Below, in pieces: positions 34,748-48,465 of a DNA stretch of 64,000 nt; position 1 is the stretch's first letter; each line of letters begins with the position of its first letter. A model generated the notes under the pieces. That model was not told the DNA's origin. It ran no database searches and saw only the letters and a list, made by a program, of their open reading frames with translations. A program made the translations under genes and the position numbers. This stretch comes from Capsicum annuum. Lineage: Eukaryota > Streptophyta > Magnoliopsida > Solanales > Solanaceae. The stretch lies in the NCBI RefSeq assembly GCF_002878395.1, contig NW_025856018.1, positions 149,147 through 213,146 of the forward strand, given 5' to 3'.

Positions 34748-37700
34748 GTAATGACCCAATTTACAAGTCATAATGGCACCTACAAAAACTCGCCAGTAGG
34801 TAAGATAATCATAGCCTAGAGCTATTTGTAATGGGCTAACTTGGTGGAAAATGCCCAAAAGAGGCAAAAAGTAGACAATCGCAACTTGTAGATAAGAAAG
34901 GAAATAGAAATAGAGAAAAGGAAATCAGCGATGCAGATAATAATCTCATGACCTGGTAGAGGCAGTACAAGTTCTACTATAAATACAAACCAAGTTCTAA
35001 TATAGTTAATACAATCATGTCTTAAAACTAAGGACTAGACATATATAAATAGAAGGAAATGGAGAAAATCTGAATCCAAGAGCTCACCCTATCTTTGAAA
35101 TCATCCACAACATGAACCTCAAATCAACAACAATAACTAGTACTCGTATCTGGACCAAAAATTTACAGAAATCTAGTACAAGTACTAAAACACGGATTCT
35201 TAGTAGAAATCATCAGCCGACTAAGCTAAATCATGATATAAGTATGATAAGATGAAGATAACATAAACTAAGTCAAGGAAAAAGAGGCAAACCTGTAGAT
35301 AGACTTCAACACCCCTGTACATACATAAATAAATAACTAGAATAATAATCATAACACAAAAGATCAAACACTTGCAATTATAACTATTTAATTGGCCCCC
35401 ATAAGTAATTAAGTTTGGAAATTAAATAACCCTGCGCAAGCCCCTTAAGCCTGGAGGATATAATAAAGGAAACTAACAGCCGAAGAACTGAACTTATCAA
35501 CCATCATACCCTGACTAAGAATGAATCCATCCCATATTACATCATGAATAATTTTCAATGCCAGACTCAAATTGAAACTCTGTAGCATCATCATTATAAT
35601 CCTTAACATTGCTCTATTTGAATCAAAACTCATATTAACAAAATTATTGGTAATTGTCGAACTTGAAACGTAACTCATAATCATAAACCACATAAATAAA
35701 CCATATTAGAGAGCCATCTTAATAAGTTAAACTTAATAATTCCTATTGATAAATCATAATATTAGTCATATTCGGAGATCAAATCAATACTAATACTCTC
35801 AAGTTATATTACTAGGCATATCAAGACTTTACATTAGTAACAATAACTATGTGCTATCCATCTTACCTAAAGGTCGATAATCGCATCTATAGGCCACATT
35901 ATCTCTAAAAGCCATACAATATCCACAATCTATTTATTACCCCTATAGGCTATATTTGTATTTATTACCCAAATCATAATTATGAGCCATATAACATTTA
36001 TAAGATGTATTATATCTACAAGCCATATTTTATTTATATAAGACATACCATACTCATAAGACATATCATATCTATGTACAAGTCTTATTATGTCCTTGAA
36101 TGATATTACATATCCACACAATCCATATTCTCCAAATGAGTCAATAATCATTAATCATACTTGAAATTCATGCCCATAAACATTTAGATAAGTCATAAAT
36201 CATACTTTTAAATCATACCACGTGTCACACATAAAGACAACATCATTAGCAATACTAGGAATTGTATCCATCCTTCCATACCCAACTAATCATACTCAAT
36301 AAATATGCTCAACCCTCTTAAGTATCAACCTACCCTTTATGAAAGTATATGAATAGCAAATAAGTCTACAAGGTTGTCACAAGTCTTGGCCTAAGGTGGA
36401 CCAGAGTCCCACTTCTAAATCCTAAAGATTAACTTAGACAATTTTTATCAAGACTAGACTCAGGTATCCATGCTCATTCTTAGATTCTAGGCAAGTCATT
36501 TATAGCCCTAAGGTTACGATTTCTTCCCAACCATAATTAACTAATACAATCCTACCTAGAACAATATCAACTTGATCAATTTCATTAACTTAAGAAATTT
36601 AGGCTAGAACTACCCTAACATTATCAACTAGGATGATTTCCCCTACTTTAAATAATTAAGACATTTGTAATCTAATTATATTCCATAAAGACTCATTCAC
36701 CTAAGTCATGAATAGCTACACTTACCACTTTGTATCTAAGGTTTAAAGGTAGCCTAAGGGTCCTATAAACCTAAATATCTTTATTCGTACTTCTAACACC
36801 TAAATCCCATCCCATATCTAGCATTATATCATATTTGTACTATGAGATAGCTCAATCTATGGCATAGGTAAGCTTGGCCTACCTAGATGCCAAAACAAGA
36901 ACGAAGTATCTGCTAAATCACATATTTTCCCCTTTGAGAAGCCTCCATAGGGTGCCACCCTATCAAAATTACAATCTAATCATTAAATGAGAATGACCAT
37001 ACCTATATTGCAATATTTTTCTTCGGGTAAACATAACCCCAGTATTCCATATGGGTCCTGTCTAAGGAAATCACATTTTTGAAGCCAACCCAACATTCCC
37101 TTATGCGTAAAGAGTAATTACCCTCAAAATGGGTAAAATAGGAGCTACATTGGTGCTAAAATCAAGTCACAAAATTTTAGGGATTTTAGCCAAGTAAAAA
37201 AGGAAATCAACCATGAAATTTGAGAATCATACCACAAATTTGAGGAATAATCACGTAATAATTTTTGTCCAAGTTCCCCAAATCACCCATAATCTCTATT
37301 ATAAAGTTTTATCAATATTTAGGGTTTTAGTCTCAAGAAAATTGGTAAAGAGTGGGCATAAATAGGATGGAATAGGGTATTTGTACTATTTCCAGGTACT
37401 TGGGTGTCTCTATCACTATCTAACCCTTACGATCGTGGTATTTTCCCCCTAGTGGCCACCTCACATTCCTAATGACCTAAAGTAGCAATCAAGACTCTAG
37501 TGCTGCAACTGAGGACATCACATTCGCGACTGGTCTGTCACTATCGTGATTTCCATCTGAGCCTACTAGCTTGCAATCGTGACCCAAGTCTCGCGGTTAG
37601 CGAGTATATTAGCACGAGTAAGAGTAGGTAATTTTTTGAATCTCTACCAACCCCTCGGGATTCAGTCAAAATCTCGTATATGCAAAAAAACTCATCTACC

Positions 37701-38389
37701 TTATTAAATTTTATGTTCTAGGCTCAATAGCACAATCAAAATCTCCATCTGAGGCTATTTTAATGAAAAATGGGTCCCACACTCATTTTTTCCATTTTCA
37801 TAACTTTCCCATCAATTAGTCAAAATTAGCCTAGGTGCATCGATACCCAAACCAAAAGTTCACCTAGCCTAAAATAGATAATTAAGCATTTTTGGAAAAG
37901 TCACAATTGACATTCAAGTTTGTTTCACTGAAATTTTTCCCGGTAGCCAATTTGAACCAGCGAAGACTTAAAAATAATGAATTGACTCTAAATATCAAAT
38001 GAACTATTTGGTAACCAAATTGCTAGTTCCAACAAGTCATAAATGACTTGGGGAATCTATAGAAATGCCCTAGCGACAAAAATAAGGAGAAATAAGGAAA
38101 ATGACTTGAAGGGTTATTATAAAAAAGTATAGAATTATAACTACCCTAGGATATAGTGTAAAGTAATACAACAGCTGCTTAAAGAAAAATAACACTGGAC
38201 ACAGTTTCCACCACGAGAGAGAAGTGGGAGATATTGAAGGATCACTACTGCACAGTCAAGAAACTAATATTGATCCTGCAAAAGACAATACCCCAAAAAT
38301 GGTATAGTGAGATTAGGATCAGTACAACCTTATGTACTGGTAAGCCTTAATGGTTGACCCAAATTGCATTACATAAAATAATAATATAA
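34748..38389. other. Unassigned repeat, probably LTR-derived
   Basis: 3.6 kb without a convincing gene. It opens 'tgtaatgaccca', an LTR-like start of the Solanaceae gypsy style, and carries 'cgatcgtgg', 'attcgcgactgg' and 'tatcgtgatt' phrases near 37430-37600 like those in LTRs of this family type. I could not pair it with a second copy in the window. Short frames (35693-35445 and 36151-35930, reverse) are low-complexity and not credible genes. Element B is inserted at its right end. Confidence 0.45.
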
Positions 38390-38551
38390 TGTCATGACCC
38401 AAGACTACAGCCTAGTCCTAATATGGTGTTTCGAACCACAAGTGATGTCAAGCAAACCCATAGAACTAGCATAATGATTGAGCAATTGATTATAAACATC
38501 TATAAGAGCTAAAATGACTAAGCAGAAATATAATCATGAGAAAAGCAAGTA
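38390..38551 (-). repeat. Left LTR of element B, outer piece
   Basis: Runs from TGTCATGACCC to 'gagaaaagcaagta' and matches 56144-56275 (shared blocks 'cacaagtgat'/'tacaagtgat', 'taatgattgagcaatt'/'taatgcatgagcaatt', 'agagctaaaatgact' and 'ataatcatgagaaaa'). The match jumps from here to 48466, across element A. Confidence 0.85.
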
Positions 38552-41083
38552 ACAACTCAGCTTTTGATGATTAATATGAAAGTGTATTTCTATGTGATTT
38601 GACTATTTTATACCTCCCCATGGTCTATTTGTGGTATATCTAGTGTGTGGAGAAGTTTGACATAGTTCCCTATGTATTTTTGTATCCTTTATGTGATTTT
38701 ATGGTTTTTGGTGGCTTTAATAGTCTTATAATTGACTTTGGTCAATATTTATCAATCCGTGAGCTGCATGGCAAAACAAACTACGCCAGTAAATCCATAA
38801 CGCTGATTGTTGGGTAAAACATAGTTGGTGTGGTCTTATGGCTTATATATCACATTTCAACTATCAATTTGGATAGTAGTAAAATTAGATTTTGGGGGTC
38901 AACTTTGTGAAAATAATGTTTTTTCATAAATTTAACATCACCATTGAGTATGGAGCATCTATTTTGATAGGGTGGCATATTTCATTTCTGTTATGGTATT
39001 TTGAATGAATTTTGAGGGGTTTGCATATAATTGGACCCTATATATACCCATATTTCACCATTTCCCACTATTTTTGAGACTTAGAGCTTAGGGTTTCATA
39101 CTTTTGAGTAATTTCTTCCATTTCTAAGCTGGGGTGAACTTCTAAGCACCTAATTCAACTACTTCACTCTAATTTTATCATCCAATTTTTGTTTTAACAT
39201 GAATTAAAGTAGAAAATTTGGGATTTTGGTCTGGAAGGCCTAAAACTTGTATTACTTCAATTTAGAAACCCGTTTTCACTCGGATATGTTTTTAATCTTA
39301 TAATTATTAGTTTTATCTCAATGTCATCCTCAAAACATCTTCAAATTCTTGATTTCAAAATTTTTTTTTGAGAATTTTACTAGTAAAATTTTTTTATTTA
39401 TTTTGGACCTTGTTTTTAACTCAATTTTTCTTGGGTTTTCAGTTGTAGACTACTAAAACATTGGTAACATAATTCAAATATAAAATTATGATTTTTCCCT
39501 TGTTTTCTAAAAACCCATGTTTAGGGTTAATTTTTATCCCGACTTGAAAATAGTCAATATGGATATCGTTGGCTAATTTTATAGGTGTAGATTCTATATT
39601 TGTATGATTTAATTTTTTCATAGTCTATTTGTGAGGAGTAAGGATTCTTATTGGGGGCTTGCATAATAGTTTTCATCTTTTGAGGTAGGTTATGACTTAA
39701 TTTTCTTTAGACTAGGTTAGGTAGTTAATGTACATATGAAATCATGTTAAGGGTAAGGTAACTAATCATAAAAATGTCCTAAATTATTATGTTTTATGTA
39801 TGTGGGGGACTATATTTATGTACTTGGCGAATTTGAAACATTATTTACTATGTGTGATGATGTGGGGTCTTAAATGCTATTATTGGACTGATGTTTCTAA
39901 AATTAGTTGTATATTCTTTAATAAAAGCATAATATGGTATAAATGGAATATTTGAGGCATTTTAATCTATTGGCATAGGTTTATATTGGATGGTTAAAAT
40001 TTTTTAGTGGATTATTGGCTCACTTGGTTGGTGTATTGGTTGGATATGGAAACACTCATTCTGGTTGATTGTGAAAATTACATTCTCATATCATATACAT
40101 TTATGAAACATTGGTACCACTATGTAAATACAAGAAACATAGGCTTGCTTGACATAAAACATGATATCTTAAAAACCTTCTACCAAAGGATGTGTTAGAG
40201 AGGAGATATGGATATGCTGTTAGATATGGATTGTATATGGGTTGAAGAATCGCTCATGGATCCTACATCGAGAATATTTAGCTCCATAGGTGTATGCAGA
40301 GGCTGTGCAACAACCTCATGCATCACTTCATCTTCATTATTAGCATCACCTTCATTGCATTTATATTATTGTGCTTATGTTGCAATCTTATTTCTGTCTT
40401 TGACTTGTTATATCTGTATTTTTTATATCCAAATGTATTTATGGTTGGTGTTTGTATATATGCTTTTTCTTCTTTCTCTACTTGTATTTATTATATGTAG
40501 GGATATTAGAACTATTAGTAGAGACTGTATGGGCTACCATTTGGGACATTTTCTGGTTGTCAGTGACGTTCCATTAGTGTGTATTTTTATGCTTTATTGT
40601 CTACTTTGCTTAGTCGGCCTATCATGCCGACTGAGTATAAGTGGACTATACTCACCCCATAATGTCCTTCTGGTGCATATCCTTATTTGAGTGTACCTCA
40701 TACTAGTTGATTTTAGGTAATATTTGGGAGTTTTTTTAGGTTGCAATTGATTTCAAGCATCCAAAGTCTACTACTATCTTTCTTTATTTAGACCATGTCT
40801 TTATTTTGCATTCTGGGATAGAGTTGTACCTATTTTATTTATGTTATGTATTTTGATCTCAAGTTCTACTATTCATGTTCTTACACTGTGACATCAAGTT
40901 TTGGGATTTATGGGAACAAGTTCTTCTTCTACTATATAGTTTGGTTATACTTTGTTCTAGAAGCCTTACCTTGGTTCATTGATGTTATTTTCCCCTTGTT
41001 ATATCAGTTTAAGTGATAGGCTTACTTGTCAAGGCTTGTTGTGACAACTGCCATCATGAACTCTTGGATTTTGGGTCCTGACA
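38552..41083 (+). mobile_element. 5' LTR of Tekay-like element A, ~2.5 kb
   Basis: Collinear with 45995-48465; for example 'gagcttagggtttca', 'tcacttggttggt' and 'ccatcatga.c..t.gattttgggtc.tgaca' occur in both. The right end ...GGGTCCTGACA is followed 3 bp later by a Met-tRNA primer site. The first 10-20 bp differ from the 3' LTR, so the left boundary is uncertain by that much. AAGTA before it and AAGTT after 48465 may be the target duplication. Confidence 0.85.
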
Positions 41084-41086
41084 AAA

Positions 41087-41100
41087 TGGTATTAGAGACC
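41087..41100 (+). promoter_or_regulatory. Primer binding site of element A
   Basis: 'tggtattagagacc' begins 3 bp after the LTR end and matches the TGGTATCAGAGCC initiator tRNA-Met site with two changes. Confidence 0.85.
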
Positions 41101-41286
41101 ATTTATTGGTCTCAATGGTGTAAGAATTAGATGCATAATAGAATCTTTCAGATTCATACATAGATATTTGTATCTATATTCGAGAGTCTATAGGATGTCA
41201 TTAGGAAATTTATTTTATTTTGTTCATGTCATGTGGATTTCTTCATACCTTGTGTTCTAAGTCATATTTTACTCTTTTCTGTGTAG

Positions 41287-42400
41287 ATGGTTATGACTAG
41301 ATCTTATGAGGTTAGAGATGTTGATCCGTCATCCAAAAAGAGAACCCAGTCTAAGGGGTGAGTAACCAGCCATGGACAAGACCAAGGTAGTGGACATGCA
41401 TATGGATCTGCCCCATCTAGTAGTAGTGCTAGGGGACTCTCCCCTATTCCTCGAGTTGATAGTTTTTAAGATATGGGTCCTACTTTAATCAGATAGAGTT
41501 CTTCTACCCCAGTCTTGGAGGGTTGTTGATTTGCTTGTTGACTTGTTTAGAGGGTGCTTTTTTAATTGTGCTTAGTGTTCCCTTAACTCCAAGTACTATA
41601 CCCCTATCTATTCTAGAGTCTATTTGTGGTGTTTCTCTAGCCCTACGTGTGGATATTCCAGTTGCACCTACTTTTTTTTTTGGTACTCCACAGACTTCAA
41701 ATGTTATTTCTCCTTGAGCAACTATATTAAAGTATTATATTTTGAGGTCAGGAGTTTAGCCTTCATATATGTTACCTTCCTAGGTGGGATCTCCACCAGC
41801 CAAATTCAACATGCCTCCTTTTATTATGAGTATAGTTATATCTTCTGAGGATTGAATAGGGTTTGATAGATTCACTTGATTTGGGTACCCTTAGTGTCAG
41901 TGGTGTTGTAGGCGAGGATCCCTATGAGTTATTGATTTATTATAATGAGAAGTTGCATAACTTAGGTTGAATTGAGTCACACAGTATTGCATATACTACT
42001 TATCAGTTGAGAAATTTAGAAGTTCATAAAGGGGTTGGATGTGTCTCTTCGGTTAGCTATATCTTAGATGGTAGTTTTTGGAGCATCATTTCAGAGTATA
42101 GTGGATTATGCTAAGATGATTGAGGATATTCTTCACATATCTCAAGGAGCCACCAAGAGGGTGCATTGTATATGAGAGTTTAGAGGTCTCACTTTTTGAG
42201 GCATACATTCTAGAGGTTTTTATAAGTATCATGGTAGGCTAGTACAAACAGCCTTACAGAGATAAAGTAGTGGGTCTTCTTGTTCAATAGTTTAGGGTGG
42301 CCATTGTAGTCTAATCGTACCTCTTCAAATTAAGTCAGGTCATAGAACTTTCTATTTAAGTGATGAGAATGGCCATTTTGCCAAGGAATTTCCCCACTTT
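41287..42400 (+). pseudogene. Element A gag, heavily decayed
   Basis: Starts near the Met at 41287 (MVMTRSYEVRDVD), then a Ser/Gly-rich stretch. Similarity to gypsy gag is weak and split over frames. A decayed zinc-knuckle remnant 'GHFAKEFP' type lies near 42370-42395. Stops occur every few dozen codons. Assigned mainly by position between primer site and protease. Confidence 0.55.
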
Positions 42401-42790
42401 GTGTTTAGATCTACTTCTATTTCAGCTATGAGATGTAGAGGTTATACCAAAAGTGCACGAGGCCGATATTGCAATGCCTGTGGTATTGGCCATCGGGATA
42501 CTCAGGCAGTTAGTGGTTATGGATGGTGTTATGATATACTCGCTAGACCAGACGTAGAGCCTTCCAACATTGTTATCATAGGTATCATCCCCATTTGTTT
42601 CAAACCTATATCTGTGTTACTTAATCCAAGATCAACCTTTCCCTCTATGTCTGCATATGTTGGTTTGGGTTTTGACTCTATTAGTGAGTCTCTTTCCATT
42701 CCTATTTATGTATCGACCCGTGTAGGAGATTATTTAGTGGTGGATCAGGTGTCCTAATCTTGTGTTGTGACTTTTTTTGGGCATCAAATT
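42401..42790 (+). pseudogene. Element A protease
   Basis: The frame 42401-42757 contains 'IVIIGIIPICFKPISVLLNP' followed by RSTFPSMSAYVGL, aligning with the gypsy retropepsin 'VVTGil.V....a.vLfDPGSTySyvSa'. The catalytic Asp is Asn and the Gly is Arg. 'IPIYVSTRVGDYLVVDQV' closes the domain in the usual way. The enzyme is dead from these substitutions alone. Confidence 0.85.
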
Positions 42791-43189
42791 TGGGTAGATT
42801 TTCTCATCTTAGATATATTTATTTTTAATGTTACTTTGATTGGTTTGCTCCTTACTATGCAGTCCTAGATTTTTATGCTATGACCATGAGTTTAGCTTTG
42901 TCGGGGGCACTAAGGATCGCTTGGAAGGGTGTGCATTATTTGTATCCCAGAAGGGTTATATCCTATGTTCAACCTTATCTCTTGGTCGATAGGGGATGTT
43001 TTTCCTATTTGGCTCATATTTATAATACCAATATTCCTTTACCTCCTTCTTTAGTTTCAGTCCATGTGGTTCATGTGTTTATGAATGTGTTTTTGATATA
43101 TTTGCCTATTAAGCCTGAGATTATAATATTGAATTTTCCATTAATGCTGAGTCGGCACCAAGCCCATTTCTTATTACCCTTTATAAAAT

Positions 43190-43790
43190 GGACCTAGATA
43201 AGTTAAAAAAAATTAAAGAACCAGTTGTAGGTGTTGTTGGATAAGGGATTTACCTGACCTAGTGAAAAAATTTGGTGTGTGCCTTTTTTGTTTGTTGAAA
43301 AGCAGGATAGTATCGACAGTTTAATAAGGTGATTATTAGGTATAAGTATCCTCTCACTCGTATTGATGACTTGTTCAACTATCTTCAGGGTGACTTTTTG
43401 TATTCAAAGATTGATTTAAGTTTCGAGTATTACTAATTGAGGATCAGACCTTTAGATATGCTGAAGATGGCTTTTTAGACTCGATTTAGTCATTATTAGT
43501 TCTTGGTCATGTCCTTTAGGCTGACCAATTCCCCAGACATGTTTATGAAGTTTATGAACCGGCTATTTTGACCATATCTTAACTCCTTTATTTTTGTATT
43601 TATTGATGATAACTTAGTTTACACCAAGAGTGAGGCAGATAACAAGGAGCATTTATGGATTGTGCTTCAGAGATTAAGGGATAAGAATTTATATGCCAAG
43701 TTCTCCAAGTGTTAGTTTTGGTTGGAGTTTGTCTCTTTTTTTGTCATATGGTGACTAAGAAGGGTAATATAGTTGATCCAGCCAGGATTA
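43190..43790 (+). pseudogene. Element A reverse transcriptase
   Basis: Across two frames the Ty3/gypsy RT order is visible: 'LDKGFT' with 'PSEKIWCVPFLF' near 43235-43290, '[20 protein letters not shown]' near 43350-43410, 'IDL' with decayed 'YH.LRIR', then 'VFIDDNLVY' at about 43594-43620 as the catalytic YxDD box (family 'vFIDDILIYS') and '[20 protein letters not shown]' to 43710. Stops replace Trp and Gln codons (TGG or CAG to TAG) in several places, typical of C-to-T decay. Confidence 0.9.
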
Positions 43791-43999
43791 CAGTGGTTTA
43801 TTATTGGGCCAAGCCTACTTCGCCCACTGAGATTCAGAGTTTTATTTGCTTGGCAGATTATGATCGACGTTCTGATGAGGTTTTCTCATCTATTACAGCT
43901 CTATTGACCAATTTGACTCCCAAGAAGATTTTGTTTCAATGTCTTCTGCTTATGATGCGGGCTTCTAAAAGTTTATGGATTTGTTGACATCATCTTCTA

Positions 44000-44420
44000 T
44001 CTTGAATTTTCTCAAGAAGGCATGAGTTTTACCATCTTTCATGATGCTTTAGGTGTTGGGTTAGGTGTTATGTTTATGTAGGAAGGTAAGGTGATTGTGT
44101 ATGCTTTTCATTAATTGAAGCCGTATGAGAAAAATTAGCCTACCAATAACTTGGAGTTGTGTGCAGTTATTTTTACTTTGAAGTTATTGAGGCACTACTT
44201 TTATGAAGTCCTATATGAGATTTTCTCGAATCATTGTAGCCTTCAGTATTTATTTACCAAACAAGATCTTAATATGAGACAGATCCAGTGGCTTGAGTTT
44301 CTCAAGGATTATGACTTGACTATTTTGTAGTATTCGGGCAAGGCTAATGTGCATGTGGATACCTTAAGCCGAAAGGCTACTCGCATGGGTAGCTTGGCAC
44401 ATCATTTGACTTAGAAGAGG
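44000..44420 (+). pseudogene. Element A RNase H
   Basis: Translation gives 'FHDALGVGLGVM' (family 'sDAS..GLGcVLMQ'), 'NNLELCAVIFTLKLLRHYFY' near 44150-44210 and 'FLKDYDLTIL' then 'YSGKANVHVDTLSRKA' near 44300-44380. These are the gypsy RNase H blocks in order. The first catalytic Asp region is kept in a changed context. TAG stops interrupt it. Confidence 0.9.
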
Positions 44421-44689
44421 CCTTTGGCCTTAAAGATTAAGTCTTTGGTTAACCAAATGGTTAGGATTGATATTTCATTAACCAAGTATATTTTGGCATT
44501 CATAGATGCTGGGTCTTTTTTGATGGAGCAGATTCAAGCTCATCAGTTTGATCATGTTGGATTAAGATTGATTCAGGATAAGATATTGAGTGGTGAGGCT
44601 AAAGGGGCCTCACTTGACTTAGATAGTATTTTGAAGATTAAAAGTCAGGTTTATGTACTGAGAGTGGGTGATTAGATTCGATTGATTTT

Positions 44690-45430
44690 TGAAAAGCCTA
44701 ATTTTTCTAGGTATTTCATCCATCCAGGGGTGACTTAGATATATCATAATTTGAGGAAGCATTACTGGTGGGGTGGTATTAGTAAAGATGTGGTGGACTT
44801 TGTAGCTGATTGCCTTTGTTGTCAGTAGGTGAAGGTCGACCTTTTATGACCTTATAGAATGCTTCAGTCATTACCCATTCCCAAATGGAAATGGAAAGAG
44901 ATTAATATGGACTTTGTGATTGGCTTTCCTCATACTTCTCATGGTTTTTATAGTGTTTAGGTCATCGTTGATCAATTGACTAAGTTTGCTTATTTTATTC
45001 CAGGTCTCTTTTAGTGCAGAGAGGTCAGCCCATATCTATATTCGTGAGATCGTGCATCTTCATTGTGCGCCAAGATATATCATCTCAAATTGAGGTTAAG
45101 TGTTCATATCACACTTTTGGAACACTTTTTAGGAGGAGCTGGGTACTCGAGTTGATCTTAGCATAGCATTTCACCCCTAGACCGACGGTCAGTCGGATCT
45201 AACAATTCAGGTTTTGGAGGATATTCTTTGCTCTTGTGTGATGGAATTTGTTGATCAGTCAGAGAAACATCCAGATTTTGTTGAGTTTGCATATAATAAT
45301 AATTACCATTCTAGTATTGATATGGCTCCTTTTGAGGCTTTGTTTGGTAGGCGATATCGCTTGCCTGTTGGTTGGTTCGAGATTTTTGAGATTAGACCTC
45401 GAGATACAAACTTTATTTAAGAGTTTATAG
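44690..45430 (+). pseudogene. Element A integrase core
   Basis: The zinc-binding HHCC part is at about 44735-44828: 'YHNLRKHYWWGGISKDVVDF' followed by 'CLCCQ'. The DDE core starts 'EINMDFVIGFP' near 44900 (first Asp), continues to 'VIVDQLTKFAYF' near 44960-45000, and 'FVEFAYNNNYHSSIDMAPFE' sits in the frame 45214-45420. Integrase inserts the cDNA. Stops and frameshifts inactivate it. Confidence 0.9.
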
Positions 45431-45479
45431 ATAGAGTTTCAATCATTTAGGATAGGCTTCATGATACCAAGAGTAGGGA

Positions 45480-45994
45480 GAAGTGCTATGCAGATTATAG
45501 ACTTTGTGCAATGAGATTTGGTGTTGGTGATCGTGGTTTCCTTTTAGTTTTTCCTAGGAAGGGTATGATGAGGACTGAGAAAAGTGGCAAGCTTAGTCCC
45601 AGGTATAATGTCCCATTTAAGATTCTTTGAACTGTTGGTAATGTTTCTTACGAGTTGGCTTTATCCCAAGATTTATCAGATGCCATCATTTCTTCATATC
45701 TCCATGCTTCAGTGTTACATTCCAGACGAGTCTCATATCTTTCATTCAGATTCAGTTCAGTTAGATAAGAGGTTTTCTTTTATTGAGGAGCTGATCTCCA
45801 TCTTGGCTAGAGATATTAGAAGGTTGCATTCTAGAATCATTTTAGTGGTAAAGGTCTAGTGGTGGCATAGACCTGTAGATGAGGCTACTTAGGAGGTCGA
45901 GTCTGAAATGCATAGTTCCTATCTCCGTCTCATTGTTGAATCAGGCATTTCTCTTGCTTTTAGTGTAAGGACAAACTAGATATTTAGTGGCGGA
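45480..45994 (+). pseudogene. Element A GPY/F module, chromodomain and 3' UTR
   Basis: 'SGKLSPRYNVPFKIL' near 45585-45630 is the GPY/F module at the integrase C-terminus, with GPF changed to VPF. 'ISILARDIRRLHSRIILVVKV' then 'WWHRPVDEAT' near 45800-45895 is the C-terminal chromodomain of Tekay/Del chromoviruses, which steers integration toward heterochromatin. Coding ends about 45960. A weak polypurine region ('aggacaaac...tagtggcgga') lies before the LTR. Confidence 0.88.
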
Positions 45995-48465
45995 TGATTT
46001 AATGAATTGAATTTTGGTGATTTATATAAAAGTCTATTTTTGTGTGATTTTACCATTTTAACCCTCCCCGTGGTTGCTTTGTGGTATATTTTGTGTGGAG
46101 ATGTTTAGCACGATCCCCGAAGCATTTTGGTATAATTTATGTGACATTGTGGTTTTTGGTAGCTTTGAGAGACTTATAGTTGGCTTCTGTCAATATTTAT
46201 TGATCAGTACATCAGATGGCAAAATAGGCTATTGTAGAAGTTCCAAAACATCAATTTTAGGGTGGTAACATAGTTGGTGTGGTTTTACGACTTTTATATC
46301 TCATTTTGACTCTTGGTTTGAAAGATGTGAAATTGGGTTTCAGGGGTCAACTTTGTGAAAATGATATTTTTTTAAAAATTTGATATCTCCATTGAGTCCA
46401 GAGCATCGAATTTAATAGGGTAGCATATTTCCTTTCCGTTCACTGGATTCTGGATGAATCTCGAGGGGTTCACAAAGATTTAAACCCTATATATATTCCC
46501 ATGTTTCACCATTTTTGCAATTTTTAAGACTTGGAGCTTAGGGTTTCAGACTGTTGAGTAATTTCTTTCATTTCTGAGCTTGGGTAAGCTTCTAAATACA
46601 TATCAACTACTGAACTCCAATTTTATCATGTAATTCTTTTTTTAACGTGGAAAATTGGAGATTTGGCCTAGAAGGCCTAAAACTTGTATTTCTTAAATTC
46701 AAATCCCATTTCAACCCATTTTCACTTGGTTAAGTTTCTAATCTTATAATTACTAGTTTTTTCTCAATTTCCTCTTCAAAACTTCATAATCTTGATTTCA
46801 AAAAGGATTTTGTGGTATTTTATCGGTAAAGTTTAAACATGATTTTTCTTCAAATTGGACCTCATTTTACCTGAGTTTTCAGTTATAAACTGCTAAAAAT
46901 ATGGAGAACATATTTCAAAGAAAAAAATTATGATTTTCCCCTTCATTTTCAAAAACCCGTGTCGGGGGTTCATTTTGACCCTAACTTAAAAATATGTAAT
47001 ATGGGTATTGTTGGCTTCCATTTGATGTATAGATTATATATTCGTATGATTTAGTTCATTCCGTGTCCATTCACGAGGAGTAAGGCTTTTGATTGAAGGC
47101 TTGCAGATTAATTTTTGGCATTCGAGGTAGGTTATACCTTAACTTTCTTCATACTAAAATAGGTAGTTAATGTAGATACCAAATCATGGTAATGGTGAGA
47201 GAATTAATCATTAGATTGGTATAAATTATTTTGGTTTGCCCGTTTGGGTCCTATATTGATGTACTTGGTCAATTCGGAACATTTTCTATGTGTGACTGTG
47301 TGGAGTCTTATATGTTATTGTTGGCTTGATGTATGTGAAATTAGTTTTATCTTGTTAAATGAAAAACCCTATTATGGTATCAGTGGTATAATTGATGTAT
47401 TTTCCTCTATTGGCATAAGGTTTATGTTGGATTTCATGGATGGTTAGAATTATTTAGTGTATTATTGGCTCACTTGGTTGGTATATTGATTGGATATGGA
47501 AATGATCATTCTGATTTATTGTGAGCAATACATCCTCATATCATATATATTTATGAAACATTGGTACCACTCTGGAAATGCTAGAACTGCCAGAAACACT
47601 AGCTTTTCTGACAGAAAATGTGACATCTTAAAAATGTTGTACCATAGGATATGATAGGGAAGAGATATGTATATGGTATTTAATATGGATTGTATATGGG
47701 TTGATGAACCCCCTATGGGTCCTACGTAGATAAGATTTAGCTCCGTAGGTGTATACAGAGGTTGTGTGACAACCTCGTGCACCACTTCATCATCATAACC
47801 TTCATTGGATTTACGTTATTGTGCTTATTTTCTGATTGTATTTCTGCCTTTGAATTGTTATCTATCTATTTCTTCTATCTGCCTTTACTTGTGTTTGATG
47901 TTCGTATATATGTATGTTGTTCTTTTATCAATTTTTATTTGTTATTTGTGTGCATATTAGAACTATTAGTAGACTGTGTGGGCTACTATTTGGGATGTTT
48001 TTTTGTTACAAATGACATGCTCGTAGTGTGTATTTTGTAATCTTTGTTTTCTACTTTGCTCAATCAGCCTATGATACCTGTTGAGTACAAGTGGACCGTC
48101 CTCACCCGTACTATACCTTTTTGGTATATATCCTGGTTTGAATGCCCCTCATGATGATTGATTGGGGCGATATTTGGGTGTTTTTCTAGGTAGCGGTTGA
48201 TTTCTGGAGTTTGGAATCTAGTACTATCATTCTTTATTTAGACTATGTGTTTATTTTTCTTTGACACTAGGTTTTGGGATATATGGTATTGTTGGTTATC
48301 TTTTTCCACTTTCACTATATTATAGGGTTCAACTTCATTCTATATACCTTACCTTGGGTCATTGATGTTATTTTCCTTGGTTGTATAAGTTTGGGTTATA
48401 GGCTTACTTGTCAAGGCATGTCATGACAAGTGCCATCATGACCCCTTCGATTTTGGGTCGTGACA
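45995..48465 (+). mobile_element. 3' LTR of element A, ~2471 bp
   Basis: TGATTTAATG... to ...GGGTCGTGACA, collinear with the 5' LTR at 38552-41083. The reading of element B resumes at 48466. The LTRs differ at many positions, which fits the stop-ridden coding region and an old insertion. Confidence 0.88.

Noticed and set aside
40208..40690. 160-residue plus-strand frame resembling a membrane protein
   Set aside because: Falls inside the 5' LTR of element A; the matching frame in the 3' LTR (47762-48040) is broken. Hydrophobicity reflects T-rich sequence.
44424..45859. Frames at 44424-44675, 45214-45420 and 45584-45859 as separate small genes
   Set aside because: They are pieces of one broken gypsy polyprotein (linker, integrase and C-terminal region) of element A.
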